DNA of 64,000 nucleotides from Pseudomonadota bacterium (GTDB taxonomy: Bacteria > Pseudomonadota > Gammaproteobacteria > Burkholderiales > Burkholderiaceae_B). Positions within the stretch are counted from its first letter, which is position 1, and the number at the start of each line of letters is the position of its first letter. Of this stretch, positions 10,078 through 20,347 are shown piece by piece. The notes beneath the pieces were generated by a model. That model did not search any database. It was not told the origin of the DNA and worked only from the letters and a program-made list of their open reading frames with translations. Made by a program: the position numbers and the translations under genes. Location: assembly GCA_023425645.1 (NCBI GenBank), contig JAFACG010000009.1:62001-126000 (forward strand). The letters run 5' to 3'.

Positions 10078-10127
10078 GCCCAAAATCCTGAAAAAAGCCG
10101 CCAGCATCGTCCGGGCGGCTTTTTTTT
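10038..10127 (+). terminator. Transcription attenuator of aroG (terminator with competing antiterminator)
   Basis: The terminator is GCCGCC (10097-10102) paired with GGCGGC (10114-10119) and followed by eight T. Upstream, GCTGGTGG (10038-10045) can pair over 8 bp (one G-T wobble) with CCGCCAGC (10098-10105), which would open the terminator. A third pair, GCAACCC (9994-10000) with GGGTTGC (10056-10062), could act as the alternative upstream hairpin. These mutually exclusive pairings flank the Phe/Tyr codons. The folding scheme is my inference from complementarity. Confidence 0.82.
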
Positions 10128-10168
10128 CGCCTGCCCCCCGGCCCTGGCAAAACTACTGGAGTAACGTC

Positions 10169-11260
10169 GTGTCGCACAATACTGATGATTTACGGATCCG
10201 TGAGATCAAGGAACTCTCGCCCCCATCGCACGTCATGCGCGAGTTCCCTTGCACGTCCGAAGTATCGGCCACGGTCCACAACGCGCGTCGCAGCATTCAC
10301 AAGGTCCTGCACGAGCAGGACGACCGCCTGGTCGTCATCGTCGGCCCGTGTTCCATCCACGATACCGAAGCCGCGCTGGACTACGCCCGCCGCCTGACGG
10401 TCGAGCGCAAGCGCTTTGCTTCCGAACTGGAAATCGTGATGCGCGTCTACTTCGAGAAGCCTCGCACCACCGTGGGCTGGAAGGGCTTGATCAACGATCC
10501 GCACCTGGATGGCAGCTTCAACATCAACCAGGGCCTGCGCACCGCGCGCGAGCTGCTGCTGGCGGTGAACCAGCTGGACTTGCCCGCCGGCTGCGAATTC
10601 CTGGACATGATCACGCCGCAGTACATTGCCGACCTGGTGTCCTGGGGCGCCATCGGCGCGCGCACCACGGAAAGCCAGGTGCACCGCGAGCTGTCGTCGG
10701 GGCTGTCCTGCCCGGTCGGCTTCAAGAACGGCACCGACGGCAACATCCGCATCGCGCTGGACGCCATCAAGGCGGCTTCCCAGCCGCATCATTTCCTGTC
10801 CGTGACCAAGGGCGGCCATTCGGCCATCGTGTCCACGGTGGGCAACAACGACTGCCATGTGATCCTGCGCGGCGGCAAGACGCCCAACTACGATGCCGAA
10901 AACGTGGAGGCGACCAGCCAGGCCATGGTCAAGGCCGGCATGATCCCGCGCGTGATGATCGACGCCAGCCATGCCAACAGCAACAAGGACTACCGTCGCC
11001 AGCCTGAAGTCCTGGCCGACGTGGCGGGCCAGATCGCCAAGGGCGATGCGCGCATCTTCGGCGTGATGATCGAAAGCCACCTGGTGGGCGGCCGCCAGGA
11101 TCTGGTCAACGGCTGCGCCCTGACCTACGGCCAGAGCATTACCGACGGCTGCATAGGCTGGGACGACACCGTCGCCGTGCTGGAGCAGCTGGCCCAGGCG
11201 GTCAAGGACCGCCGCCAGGCGCGGGTGAAGCTTGAAGAGGCGGCGCTGAGCCACTCATAA
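10169..11260 (+). CDS. aroG: 3-deoxy-7-phosphoheptulonate (DAHP) synthase, class I
   Basis: Condenses phosphoenolpyruvate and erythrose-4-phosphate to DAHP, the first step of the shikimate pathway. The 363-aa protein matches the AroF/G/H family: VVIVGPCSIHD, MRVYFEKPRTTVGWKGLINDP, GARTTESQVHRELSSGLS, GFKNGTDGN and MIDASHANSNKDY carry substrate and metal residues. GTG 10169 is chosen because CTGGAG lies upstream and the N-terminus SHNTDDLRIREIKEL is typical. Expression is probably controlled by the Phe/Tyr attenuator in front. I cannot tell from sequence which amino acid inhibits the enzyme; the symbol marks the family. Confidence 0.93.
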   Translation: MSHNTDDLRIREIKELSPPSHVMREFPCTSEVSATVHNARRSIHKVLHEQDDRLVVIVGPCSIHDTEAALDYARRLTVERKRFASELEIVMRVYFEKPRTTVGWKGLINDPHLDGSFNINQGLRTARELLLAVNQLDLPAGCEFLDMITPQYIADLVSWGAIGARTTESQVHRELSSGLSCPVGFKNGTDGNIRIALDAIKAASQPHHFLSVTKGGHSAIVSTVGNNDCHVILRGGKTPNYDAENVEATSQAMVKAGMIPRVMIDASHANSNKDYRRQPEVLADVAGQIAKGDARIFGVMIESHLVGGRQDLVNGCALTYGQSITDGCIGWDDTVAVLEQLAQAVKDRRQARVKLEEAALSHS

Positions 11261-11289
11261 TAGCGTTTTGCTCGTTTCTAGGAATCGCC

Positions 11290-12834
11290 ATGACCACACG
11301 TCTTTGCGCCGACCTCGCCGTAGGCGGCGAGGGCCAGCAAGGCCAGATAGATGCGGCGCTGAAAGCGCCCCAGGATTGTGGCGGAGAAGCTCCGGCCGCA
11401 GAGCCGGAGTTCTCCACTGCTCCTGGCCATGCCGACGCCGTGCGGCGTCCCATGCCGGAGGGCTTTTTGCAAGCCCTGCAGGCCCGGTTCAATGAACGCT
11501 GTTCGCTTGCGCACGCCGTGCGCGAGCACCATGGCAGGGACGAATCGCCGTTCCCGCCCATGCTGCCCGATGCCGTGGTCTTCGCCCGCACGACCGAAGA
11601 AGTCGCCTGGGTGGCGCGGCATTGCCATGAGCATCACGTCCCGCTGATTCCCTATGGGGTCGGCTCTTCCCTGGAAGGCCATCTGCTGGCCGTGCAGGGC
11701 GGGGTCAGCCTGGACCTGTCGGGCATGGACCAGATCGTGGCCATCAACCCCGAAGACTTCACCGCCACCGTGCAGGCCGGCGTCACGCGCCTGGCCCTGA
11801 ACGAGCACCTGCGCGATACCGGCCTGTTCTTTCCCATCGACCCGGGCGCCGACGCCAGTCTGGGCGGCATGGCGGCCACGCGGGCTTCGGGCACCAACGC
11901 GGTGCGCTACGGCACCATGCGCGAGAACGTGCTGACCCTGAAGGTGGTCACTGCCGACGGCCGCATCATCGAGACGGCCAACCGCGCCAAGAAGTCCTCC
12001 GCAGGCTATGACCTGACGCGCCTGTTCATCGGCAGCGAAGGCACGCTGGGCATCATCACGGAAGTCACGGTGCGCCTGTACCCGCAGCCCGAGGCCATTT
12101 CCGCCGCCATCTGCAATTTCCCCGACCTGCGCTCGGCCGTCCAGAGCGTGATCGAGGTCATCCAGATGGGCATCGCCATCGCGCGCGTGGAGTTCATGGA
12201 CGCGGCGGCCGTGCGCGCCACCAATGCCTACAGCAAGCTCGCGCTGAAAGAGACGCCGCTGCTGCTGTTCGAATTCCACGGCAGTCCCACCGGCGTGCAG
12301 GAGCAGGCCCAGGTGGTGCAGGAGATCACGCGCGAGAACGGCGGCATGGATTTCGAATGGGCCGACAAGCCCGAGGACCGGTCGCGGCTGTGGACGGCGC
12401 GCCACAACGCCTATTTCGCCGGGCTGCAGCTGCGTCCCGGCTGCCGGGCCAGCACCACGGACGTGTGCGTGCCCATCTCCGCCCTGGCCGACTGCGTGGC
12501 GCAGACCGCGGCCGACATGGACCAGGCCTCCTTCCCCTATACCATCGTGGGTCACGTGGGCGACGGCAACTTCCACGTCCTGATGTTGCTCGATCCTGAC
12601 AGCCAGGAGGAATGGCAGGAGTCCGAAGTCCTGAACCGCCGCCTGGTGCAGCGCGCCATCGCCATGCAGGGTACGTGCACGGGCGAACACGGCGTGGGCC
12701 TGCACAAGATGGAATTCATGCTGGCCGAGCACGGACAGGACTCCCTGGACTTGATGAGCAGCATCAAGCAGGCGCTGGATCCGCACAATATCCTGAATCC
12801 TGGCAAGATGATCCCGCCTCGTCCGCTGAACTGA
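11290..12834 (+). CDS. FAD-linked D-lactate/glycolate-type dehydrogenase
   Basis: A 514-aa FAD-binding oxidoreductase of the GlcD/Dld/LDHD family, which oxidises D-2-hydroxy acids and passes electrons to cytochrome or quinone. The FAD-binding part runs roughly from residue 85 to 265 (LIPYGVGSSLEGHL, DPGADASLGGMAATRASGTN, LFIGSEGTLGIITEVTVRLYP). The C-terminal cap contains GHVGDGNFHVLMLL and GTCTGEHGVGLHKMEFM. The first ~55 residues are an Ala/Glu-rich extension encoded by hairpin-rich DNA. The start is kept at 11290 because CTAGGA lies six bases upstream, while the later Met before PEGFLQAL has no such site. The exact substrate is not determinable. Confidence 0.85.
   Translation: MTTRLCADLAVGGEGQQGQIDAALKAPQDCGGEAPAAEPEFSTAPGHADAVRRPMPEGFLQALQARFNERCSLAHAVREHHGRDESPFPPMLPDAVVFARTTEEVAWVARHCHEHHVPLIPYGVGSSLEGHLLAVQGGVSLDLSGMDQIVAINPEDFTATVQAGVTRLALNEHLRDTGLFFPIDPGADASLGGMAATRASGTNAVRYGTMRENVLTLKVVTADGRIIETANRAKKSSAGYDLTRLFIGSEGTLGIITEVTVRLYPQPEAISAAICNFPDLRSAVQSVIEVIQMGIAIARVEFMDAAAVRATNAYSKLALKETPLLLFEFHGSPTGVQEQAQVVQEITRENGGMDFEWADKPEDRSRLWTARHNAYFAGLQLRPGCRASTTDVCVPISALADCVAQTAADMDQASFPYTIVGHVGDGNFHVLMLLDPDSQEEWQESEVLNRRLVQRAIAMQGTCTGEHGVGLHKMEFMLAEHGQDSLDLMSSIKQALDPHNILNPGKMIPPRPLN
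11319..11415 (+). repeat. Three successive hairpins inside the 5' coding region
   Basis: Within about 95 bp there are three inverted repeats: CTCGCC...GGCGAG (about 11319-11336), GGCGCT-GAA-AGCGCC (11355-11369, AAA variant in the loop), and GGAGAAGCTCCGGC (11383-11396) with GCCGGAGTTCTCC (11403-11415). They encode the non-conserved N-terminal extension of the dehydrogenase. They may be an in-frame palindromic insertion or mRNA structure that affects translation. Confidence 0.55.
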
Positions 12835-12960
12835 GACGCGGGCCGAAGGGGCTTGCGTGTGGATTCGCCCCGGCAGGCGTACAATGCGTTCTTGCGGCCC
12901 GCCGGAGCGGGCCTTCCGCGTTACAGCGCGCCCGCCGCGGCGCGCCTCACCACCACCGCA

Positions 12961-14073
12961 ATGACTACTTCCACCAAGAAAGGTCGCGTCGTGATCGGCA
13001 TGTCCGGCGGCGTCGACTCCTCCGTGTCGGCCTGGCTGCTCAAGCAGCAGGGCTATGAGGTCGTCGGCCTGTTCATGAAGAACTGGGAAGACGACGACGA
13101 TTCCGAATATTGCTCCTCGCGCCAGGACTGGCTGGACGCCGCCAGCGTGGCGGACGTGGTGGGCGTGGACATCGAGGCCGTGAATTTCGCCGCCGAATAC
13201 AAGGATCGGGTCTTTGCCGAGTTCCTGCGCGAATATTCCGCCGGCCGCACGCCCAATCCCGATGTGCTGTGCAATGCCGAGATCAAGTTCAAGGCCTTCC
13301 TGGACCATGCCATGACCCTGGGCGCGGACTGGATCGCCACCGGCCATTACGCGCGGGTGCGCGCGGTGCAGGCCGGCGGGCGCACGCAGTACCAGCTGCT
13401 CAAGGGCCTGGACGCCTCCAAGGACCAGAGCTACTTCCTGCATAGGCTGAACCAGGCCCAGCTTTCGCGCAGCCTGTTTCCCCTGGGCGAGATCAACAAG
13501 CAGGAAGTGCGCCGCATCGCGCAGGAGCTTCGATTGCCCAATGCAGCCAAGAAGGATTCCACCGGCATCTGCTTCATCGGCGAGCGGCCGTTCCGCGAGT
13601 TCCTGAACCGCTATCTGCCCACCCAGCCCGGGCCTATCAAGACGCCGGAAGGCGCTGTCGTGGGCCAGCACGTGGGCCTGTCCTTCTACACCTACGGGCA
13701 GCGCAAGGGCCTGGGCATAGGCGGGGTCAAGGGCAAGCAGCGCGACGACGGCACGGCCGACGCCTGGTATGCCGCCCGCAAGGACTTGAAGACCAACACG
13801 CTGTATGTGGTGCAGGGGCATGACCACCCCTGGCTGCTGCAGTCCGAACTGCGCGCGGCCGATGCCAGCTGGGTGGCCGGTCATCCTCCCGAACTGGAAA
13901 CGCTGGGCGCCAAGACCCGCTATCGCCAGGCCGACGCCGCCTGCCGCCTGCTGCAGGCCCAGGGCGACACCTTCACGCTGGCGTTCGATCAGGCCCAGTG
14001 GGCCGTCACGCCGGGGCAGTCGGCCGTGCTGTATGACGGCGACGTCTGCCTGGGCGGCGGCATCATACAGTAG
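12961..14073 (+). CDS. mnmA: tRNA-specific 2-thiouridylase MnmA
   Basis: MnmA thiolates U34 of tRNA-Lys, -Glu and -Gln in the cytoplasm. The 370-aa protein has the ATP pyrophosphatase P-loop [13 protein letters not shown] and the typical [16 protein letters not shown] block. The first catalytic Cys is in [12 protein letters not shown] and the second in [29 protein letters not shown] and the C-terminal barrel complete the family pattern. The frame opens at 12853, but ATG 12961 is the normal MnmA start ([17 protein letters not shown]). A TauE/SafE gene follows after 8 bp. Confidence 0.96.
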   Translation: MTTSTKKGRVVIGMSGGVDSSVSAWLLKQQGYEVVGLFMKNWEDDDDSEYCSSRQDWLDAASVADVVGVDIEAVNFAAEYKDRVFAEFLREYSAGRTPNPDVLCNAEIKFKAFLDHAMTLGADWIATGHYARVRAVQAGGRTQYQLLKGLDASKDQSYFLHRLNQAQLSRSLFPLGEINKQEVRRIAQELRLPNAAKKDSTGICFIGERPFREFLNRYLPTQPGPIKTPEGAVVGQHVGLSFYTYGQRKGLGIGGVKGKQRDDGTADAWYAARKDLKTNTLYVVQGHDHPWLLQSELRAADASWVAGHPPELETLGAKTRYRQADAACRLLQAQGDTFTLAFDQAQWAVTPGQSAVLYDGDVCLGGGIIQ

Positions 14074-14081
14074 GAGCGAGC

Positions 14082-14894
14082 ATGGATCCCATCCTGATCG
14101 CCAGCCTGCTGGCGCTGGGCGCCAGCGTGGGCGTGGCCGCGGGCCTGCTGGGCATAGGCGGGGGCATGATACTCGTGCCCTTCCTGACCTTTCTGCTGCC
14201 GCGCTTCGGCGTGCCCCAGGAGCTGGCCGTGCACGCCTCCATCGCCACGGCCATGGCCACCATTCTGTTCACGTCGCTGTCCAGCGTGCGGGCGCACCAC
14301 AAGCGCGGCGCCATACGCTGGGACGTGGTGCGGGCCATGGTGCCGGGGCTGATCCTGGGCGGCATGCTGTCGGGCGGCGCGGTATTCGCCGTGATCAACG
14401 GCACGGCGCTGGCCATCGTCTTTGGCGTCTTCGTGCTGTATTCGGCCTGCAAGATGGGCCGCAATACGCCCGTGCCGCAGGGCAGGGCGTTGCCCGGGCC
14501 GGGCGCCGTCGCCGCCATGGGGGCGCTGATCGGCTTCGTGTCCGGCCTGCTGGGCGCGGGCGGGGCTTTTCTGTCCGTACCCTTCATGCTGCGCGGCAAT
14601 GTGCCGGTGCGCCAGGCCGTGGCCACCTCGGCCGCGCTGGGCTTCTTCATTTCCCTGGCCAACAGCGTGGGCTACATCTGGTCCGGGGAGGCGGTCAATG
14701 GCGGCCAGCCGGGCATGATAGGCTATATCTACTGGCCGGCCCTGCTGATCGTCTCGGCCATGAGCATCTGCACCGCGCCCGTGGGCGCGAGCCTGGCGCA
14801 CAAGATCTCGCAGCTCGCCCTCAAGCGCATCTTCGCGGCCATGCTGACCATGCTGGCCATCTACATGATCGGACAGGCCATCGTTCACGCCTGA
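14082..14894 (+). CDS. TauE/SafE family sulfite/organosulfonate exporter-like membrane protein
   Basis: A 270-aa inner-membrane protein with about eight hydrophobic segments in two similar halves. The family glycine-rich motifs appear in GVAAGLLGIGGGMILVP near the start and in SGLLGAGGAFLSVPFML in the second half. Family members move sulfite, sulfoacetate or related anions, but substrates vary and cannot be assigned here. It follows mnmA closely and has GGAGCGAGC as ribosome binding site. A functional link to the sulfur chemistry of MnmA is not implied. Confidence 0.85.
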   Translation: MDPILIASLLALGASVGVAAGLLGIGGGMILVPFLTFLLPRFGVPQELAVHASIATAMATILFTSLSSVRAHHKRGAIRWDVVRAMVPGLILGGMLSGGAVFAVINGTALAIVFGVFVLYSACKMGRNTPVPQGRALPGPGAVAAMGALIGFVSGLLGAGGAFLSVPFMLRGNVPVRQAVATSAALGFFISLANSVGYIWSGEAVNGGQPGMIGYIYWPALLIVSAMSICTAPVGASLAHKISQLALKRIFAAMLTMLAIYMIGQAIVHA

Positions 14895-15061
14895 GCGTCT
14901 CCGGTGCTGGCCGCATGCCGGGAGACCGCCAGCGCGTCCAGTTCCGTCTCCCGGATGCCTTCGAAGGCGCCGCCGCCTCCGGCCCATGCCGCCGCTTCCC
15001 GCAGTCGTTCGAGCGCATGCGGGCCCTGTCCAGGCCCGACCCGCCGCGAAAGCGGCTGGCA

Positions 15062-15089
15062 TAAAAAAAGCCCATTCTGCTGAATGGGC
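15062..15089 (-). terminator. Rho-independent terminator of the GST gene
   Basis: GCCCATTC (15070-15077) and GAATGGGC (15082-15089) form an 8-bp stem with a 4-base loop. Read on the - strand it is followed by seven T. It lies just after the GST stop codon. Confidence 0.9.
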
Positions 15090-15111
15090 CCTGTCTTGCC
15101 GGTTGCTGCGG

Positions 15112-15720
15112 TCAAGTCACAGGGATGGTGCTGGCGAACGAGGGGCGGGTCTGGAGCTTTTCATCCAGCCGCTGCAGGTTGCCATATTGCGAGCGCCAGG
15201 CCAGGTCCGGAAAACGCAGGTCCAGGTAGCCCAGGGCACAGCCCACGGCGACGTCGGCCAGGCTGAAGGTCGTGCCCGTGCAGAAGGCTTGCTCGCCCAG
15301 ACTGCTGTTCATGGATTGCAGCGCGGCGGCGATCTTGCCCTGCTGGCGTTCGATCCAGGGCTGATGGCGCAGCGCCTCGGGCCGTCGGTTTTCCACCACG
15401 ATGGCCACGGCGGCGTCCAGCACGCCGTCGGCGATGGCTTCCCAGCATTTGACCGCGGCCCGGTCGCGACCTGCCTGGGGTATCAGGCGACCGACGGGCG
15501 AAAGAGTGTCCAGATATTCGACGATCACGCGGGAGTCGAACAGGCTGCTCTGGTCGTCCATGATCAGGCAGGGAACCTTGCCCAGCGGGTTGTACTTCAT
15601 GATATTGCTGTCGTCGGCCCACACATCTTCCAGAATCAGCTCGTAGTCGAGCTTTTTTTCCGCCATGACGACACGCACCTTGCGCGCGTAAGGGCTTGTG
15701 AGGGAAGCAAGGAGTTTCAT
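15112..15720 (-). CDS. Glutathione S-transferase family protein
   Basis: A 202-aa cytoplasmic GST. The thioredoxin-like N-terminal domain starts MKLLASLTSPYARKVRVVMAEK, with the probable catalytic Ser/Tyr in SLTSPYARK. The cis-proline and glutathione-binding motif is GKVPCLIMDDQSSLFDSRVI. The helical C-terminal domain contains FSLADVAVGCALGYLDLR. It resembles YibF-type bacterial GSTs. The substrate is unknown. The gene is alone on its strand, divergent from purB and followed by its own terminator. Confidence 0.9.
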   Translation of the reverse strand: MKLLASLTSPYARKVRVVMAEKKLDYELILEDVWADDSNIMKYNPLGKVPCLIMDDQSSLFDSRVIVEYLDTLSPVGRLIPQAGRDRAAVKCWEAIADGVLDAAVAIVVENRRPEALRHQPWIERQQGKIAAALQSMNSSLGEQAFCTGTTFSLADVAVGCALGYLDLRFPDLAWRSQYGNLQRLDEKLQTRPSFASTIPVT

Positions 15721-15926
15721 AGGAAGCTATCAAAAGTTACAGGCTAAAAAAGTATAGCAGGAACCCATGGGCGAACGCTCCGGCCACCCGGCGCAAGGGG
15801 CGAGGATGCGGTAATGGCTATAAATTGTGGTTTATTCGTCAATCAGGCGGGCAAGGGCCGGATTCTTGGCCCGGCCGGGCGAGGCGCTGCGCGGGCGCCG
15901 GCCGGCAATGTTAGAATGCTGGCTGA

Positions 15927-17330
<1,404 letters not shown>

Positions 17331-17433
17331 GAGCCGCCTCGCGCGCGTCGTGGGGAAGCGGCGCGCCAAGCGGCCCGGCATGACCTGCAAGCCCCGCAAG
17401 GGGCGTTTCAAGTATCACTAAACAGGAGTCCGT

Positions 17434-17886
17434 ATGAAGAAGTTCGCTTTCCTGGCAGCCGCCGCGGCAGTGTGCGCCGCCATCGCCGCCCCGGCCACGG
17501 CGCAGTTCGCCAAGCCTGAACAGGCCATCAAGTACCGTCAGGCCGGCATGACGCTGATCGGTTCGCATTTCGGTCGCATGGCGCCCGTGGCCAAGAAAGA
17601 GGCGCCGTTCGATGCCGACGCGATCGCCAAGAACGTGGAAGTGCTGTCGGTGCTGGCTGCCTTGCCCTGGGCCGGCTTTGCCCCCGGCGCCGAAGGCGGC
17701 GACGCCAAGCCGGAAGTCTGGAGCGACGCCAAAGGCTTCAAACAGGCCGAGGACGACTTCCTGTCGGCCATGGACAAGCTGAAGACGGCTTCCGCCTCGG
17801 GCGACTTCGATGCGTTCCGTGTGGCTTTCGGCAATGTGGGCAAGTCCTGCAAGTCCTGTCACGATTCCTATCGCAAGGAAAAGTGA
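17434..17886 (+). CDS. Cytochrome c' (class II c-type cytochrome), periplasmic
   Basis: A 150-aa secreted haem protein. The signal peptide MKKFAFLAAAAAVCAAIAAP ends near ATAQ. The mature part is a four-helix bundle beginning KPEQAIKYRQAGMTLIGSHF. The haem site CKSCH lies at residues 139-143 close to the C-terminus, which is diagnostic for class II cytochromes. Cytochromes c' bind NO and have been linked to protection against nitrosative stress. AGGAGTCCGT precedes the ATG. It is a single gene ended by a hairpin terminator. Confidence 0.92.
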   Translation: MKKFAFLAAAAAVCAAIAAPATAQFAKPEQAIKYRQAGMTLIGSHFGRMAPVAKKEAPFDADAIAKNVEVLSVLAALPWAGFAPGAEGGDAKPEVWSDAKGFKQAEDDFLSAMDKLKTASASGDFDAFRVAFGNVGKSCKSCHDSYRKEK

Positions 17887-17903
17887 TCGCCGGCGGCAGC
17901 CTG

Positions 17904-17932
17904 AAAAAAAGCCCTCTTTCGAGGGCTTTTTT
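17904..17932. terminator. Bidirectional terminator between cytochrome c' and amtB
   Basis: GCCCTC (17911-17916), loop TTTC, GAGGGC (17921-17926), with seven A before and six T after the stem. It can end transcription from both converging genes. Confidence 0.92.
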
Positions 17933-18006
17933 ACGTCCGGGTCGAGCCGCTGATGCAGGAGCCGGCAGACCGTCGGGACAGTGCGGATGGAGCGTCATGG
18001 CCGGCC

Positions 18007-19248
18007 TCAGCTCTGGTAGCCGGATTCGCCGTGCGTGCGGATGTCCAGGCCTTCGCGCTCGTGCTCGGGACTGACGCGCAGGCCGCCGCATAGCCATTGC
18101 GCCAGCTTGAAGGCGATCAAGGCGGCCGCGCCCGACCAGGCCAGCGTCAACAGCACGCCTTCCAGCTGGATCCAGAGCTGCATCCATACGCCGTTGCCTG
18201 CCGCCGTGCCCGGGCCGCCCCACGAGGGCGCATTGAACAGGCCGGTGAGCAGGGCGCCCACGATGCCGCCCAGGCCGTGGATGCCGAAGACGTCCAGCGT
18301 ATCGTCGGCGCGCAGCAGGCGCTTCAGGCCGTTGACGCCCCACAGGCAGGCCAGCGAGGTGATCAGGCCGATGGCCAGCGCGCCCGATGGAGCCACGAAA
18401 CCGGCTGCGGGCGTGATGCCTACCAGTCCGGCGATGGCGCCCGAGCAGGCGCCCAGCAGGGAAGGGTGGCCCTTGATGAGCCATTCGCCCAGCGTCCAGG
18501 CCACCACCCCGATGGCCGCGGCCAGCATGGTGTTGAAGAAGGCCAAGGCGGCATTCTCGTTGGCGGACAGGGCGGAGCCCGCATTGAAGCCGAACCAGCC
18601 CACCCACAGCAGGGCCGCGCCGATGAAGGTCAGAGGCAGATTGTGCGGCGGCATGGCTTCGCGCCGGTAGTTCAGGCGCGGGCCGACCAGCCAGGCGCCC
18701 ACCAGTCCGGCCATGCCGGCATTGATGTGCACCACGGTGCCGCCGGCGAAGTCCAGCGCGCCGCGCTGGTTGAGCAGCCCCCCGTTCTCGGCGTCGGCAA
18801 ACCATACCATGTGGCAGATCGGCAGATAGGCCAGGGTGAACCAGATGACGGTGAACGCGAGAATGGAGGACAGGCGGGCGCGTTCGGCCAGACTGCCTAC
18901 CACCAGTGCGCAGGTCAGTCCGGCGAAAGTGGCCTGGAAGGCGGCGAAGAGCAGCTCGGGCAAAGTGCCTGACAGCGCGAACCGTTGGTCGCCGGGCGTG
19001 AACAGCCCGCTCAGAAAAGCTTTGTCCAGGCTGCCGATGAAGGGATTGCCCGCCGTGAAGGCCAACGAATAGCCGTAGATGAACCACAGCACCACGCCCA
19101 GCGAGAATACGAGCAGCGTCTGGGACAGCATGGACAGGGCGTTTTTGCGGCGCACCATGCCCGAGTAGAACAGGGCCAGGCCGGGGGCGGCCATCATCAG
19201 CACCAGGAGGGTGGATACCAGCATCCACGACAGGTCAGCGTTGTTCAT
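18007..19248 (-). CDS. amtB: Ammonium transporter AmtB
   Basis: A 413-aa inner-membrane ammonium channel with about eleven transmembrane helices. The twin histidines of the pore are in GGTVVHINAGMAGLV and DVFGIHGLGGIVGALLTG. The signature FYSGMVRRKNALSMLSQ is near the N-terminus, and the cytoplasmic tail ends SPEHEREGLDIRTHGESGYQ as in the family. The start at 19248 (MNNADLSWML) has GGAG eight bases upstream; a longer frame to 19269 would run almost to the end of glnK. Coupling with glnK, 17 bp upstream, is typical: the P-II protein blocks the channel when nitrogen is plentiful. Confidence 0.95.
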   Translation of the reverse strand: MNNADLSWMLVSTLLVLMMAAPGLALFYSGMVRRKNALSMLSQTLLVFSLGVVLWFIYGYSLAFTAGNPFIGSLDKAFLSGLFTPGDQRFALSGTLPELLFAAFQATFAGLTCALVVGSLAERARLSSILAFTVIWFTLAYLPICHMVWFADAENGGLLNQRGALDFAGGTVVHINAGMAGLVGAWLVGPRLNYRREAMPPHNLPLTFIGAALLWVGWFGFNAGSALSANENAALAFFNTMLAAAIGVVAWTLGEWLIKGHPSLLGACSGAIAGLVGITPAAGFVAPSGALAIGLITSLACLWGVNGLKRLLRADDTLDVFGIHGLGGIVGALLTGLFNAPSWGGPGTAAGNGVWMQLWIQLEGVLLTLAWSGAAALIAFKLAQWLCGGLRVSPEHEREGLDIRTHGESGYQS

Positions 19249-19265
19249 GATGAGGTCTCCCGAAG

Positions 19266-19997
<732 letters not shown>

Positions 19998-20060
19998 GCG
20001 TGCCCCGCCACTTTTTTTTGAATAGTCTTAACTTTGCAACAAAAGTGAGGCGGGGCACGC
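19998..20060. repeat. Long imperfect inverted repeat next to tRNA-Lys
   Basis: GCGTGCCCCGCC (19998-20009) plus ACTTTT (20010-20015) pairs with AAAAGT (20041-20046) and GGCGGGGCACGC (20049-20060). Only a two-base bulge separates the two paired parts, and the loop is about 25 bases. The arms are longer than in the terminators nearby. It could be a transcript-end structure, a small-RNA fold or a relic of a mobile element downstream of the tRNA. Confidence 0.6.
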
Positions 20061-20070
20061 AGCAAGCAGG

Positions 20071-20096
20071 CAAAGAAAAAGGCCGCTTTCGCGGCC
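20071..20096 (-). terminator. Terminator of tRNA-Lys transcript
   Basis: GGCCGC (20081-20086), loop TTTC, GCGGCC (20091-20096). On the - strand the stem is followed by TTTTTCTTT, 28 bp downstream of the tRNA 3' end. Confidence 0.85.
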
Positions 20097-20123
20097 TGAT
20101 TCTGCTATGCTTCGTAGGATTTC

Positions 20124-20199
20124 TGGTGGGTCGTGTGCGACTCGAACGCACGACCAATGGATTAAGAGTCCAGTGCTCTACCAACTGAGCTAACGACCC
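20124..20199 (-). tRNA. tRNA-Lys (anticodon CTT)
   Basis: Reading the - strand from 20199 gives a 76-nt cloverleaf: acceptor stem GGGTCGT/ACGACCC, D-arm GCTCAGTTGGTAGAGC, anticodon loop CTCTTAA with CTT at positions 34-36, T-arm GTGCG-TTCGAGT-CGCAC and an encoded CCA end. It closely resembles E. coli tRNA-Lys. A terminator follows. Confidence 0.95.
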
Positions 20200-20347
20200 G
20201 TGTTTCCTGCTAAGAAAATAATTATAGATCGAATTCCTCGGCGGACAATACAGGTTTACATATTTTTACATCTTACCCCTGCCCGATGGCCCGACAAAAA
20301 AGCGGCGGCCGCGGAGAATCCGGTAAGGCGCGGCCGCCCAAGGGAAC

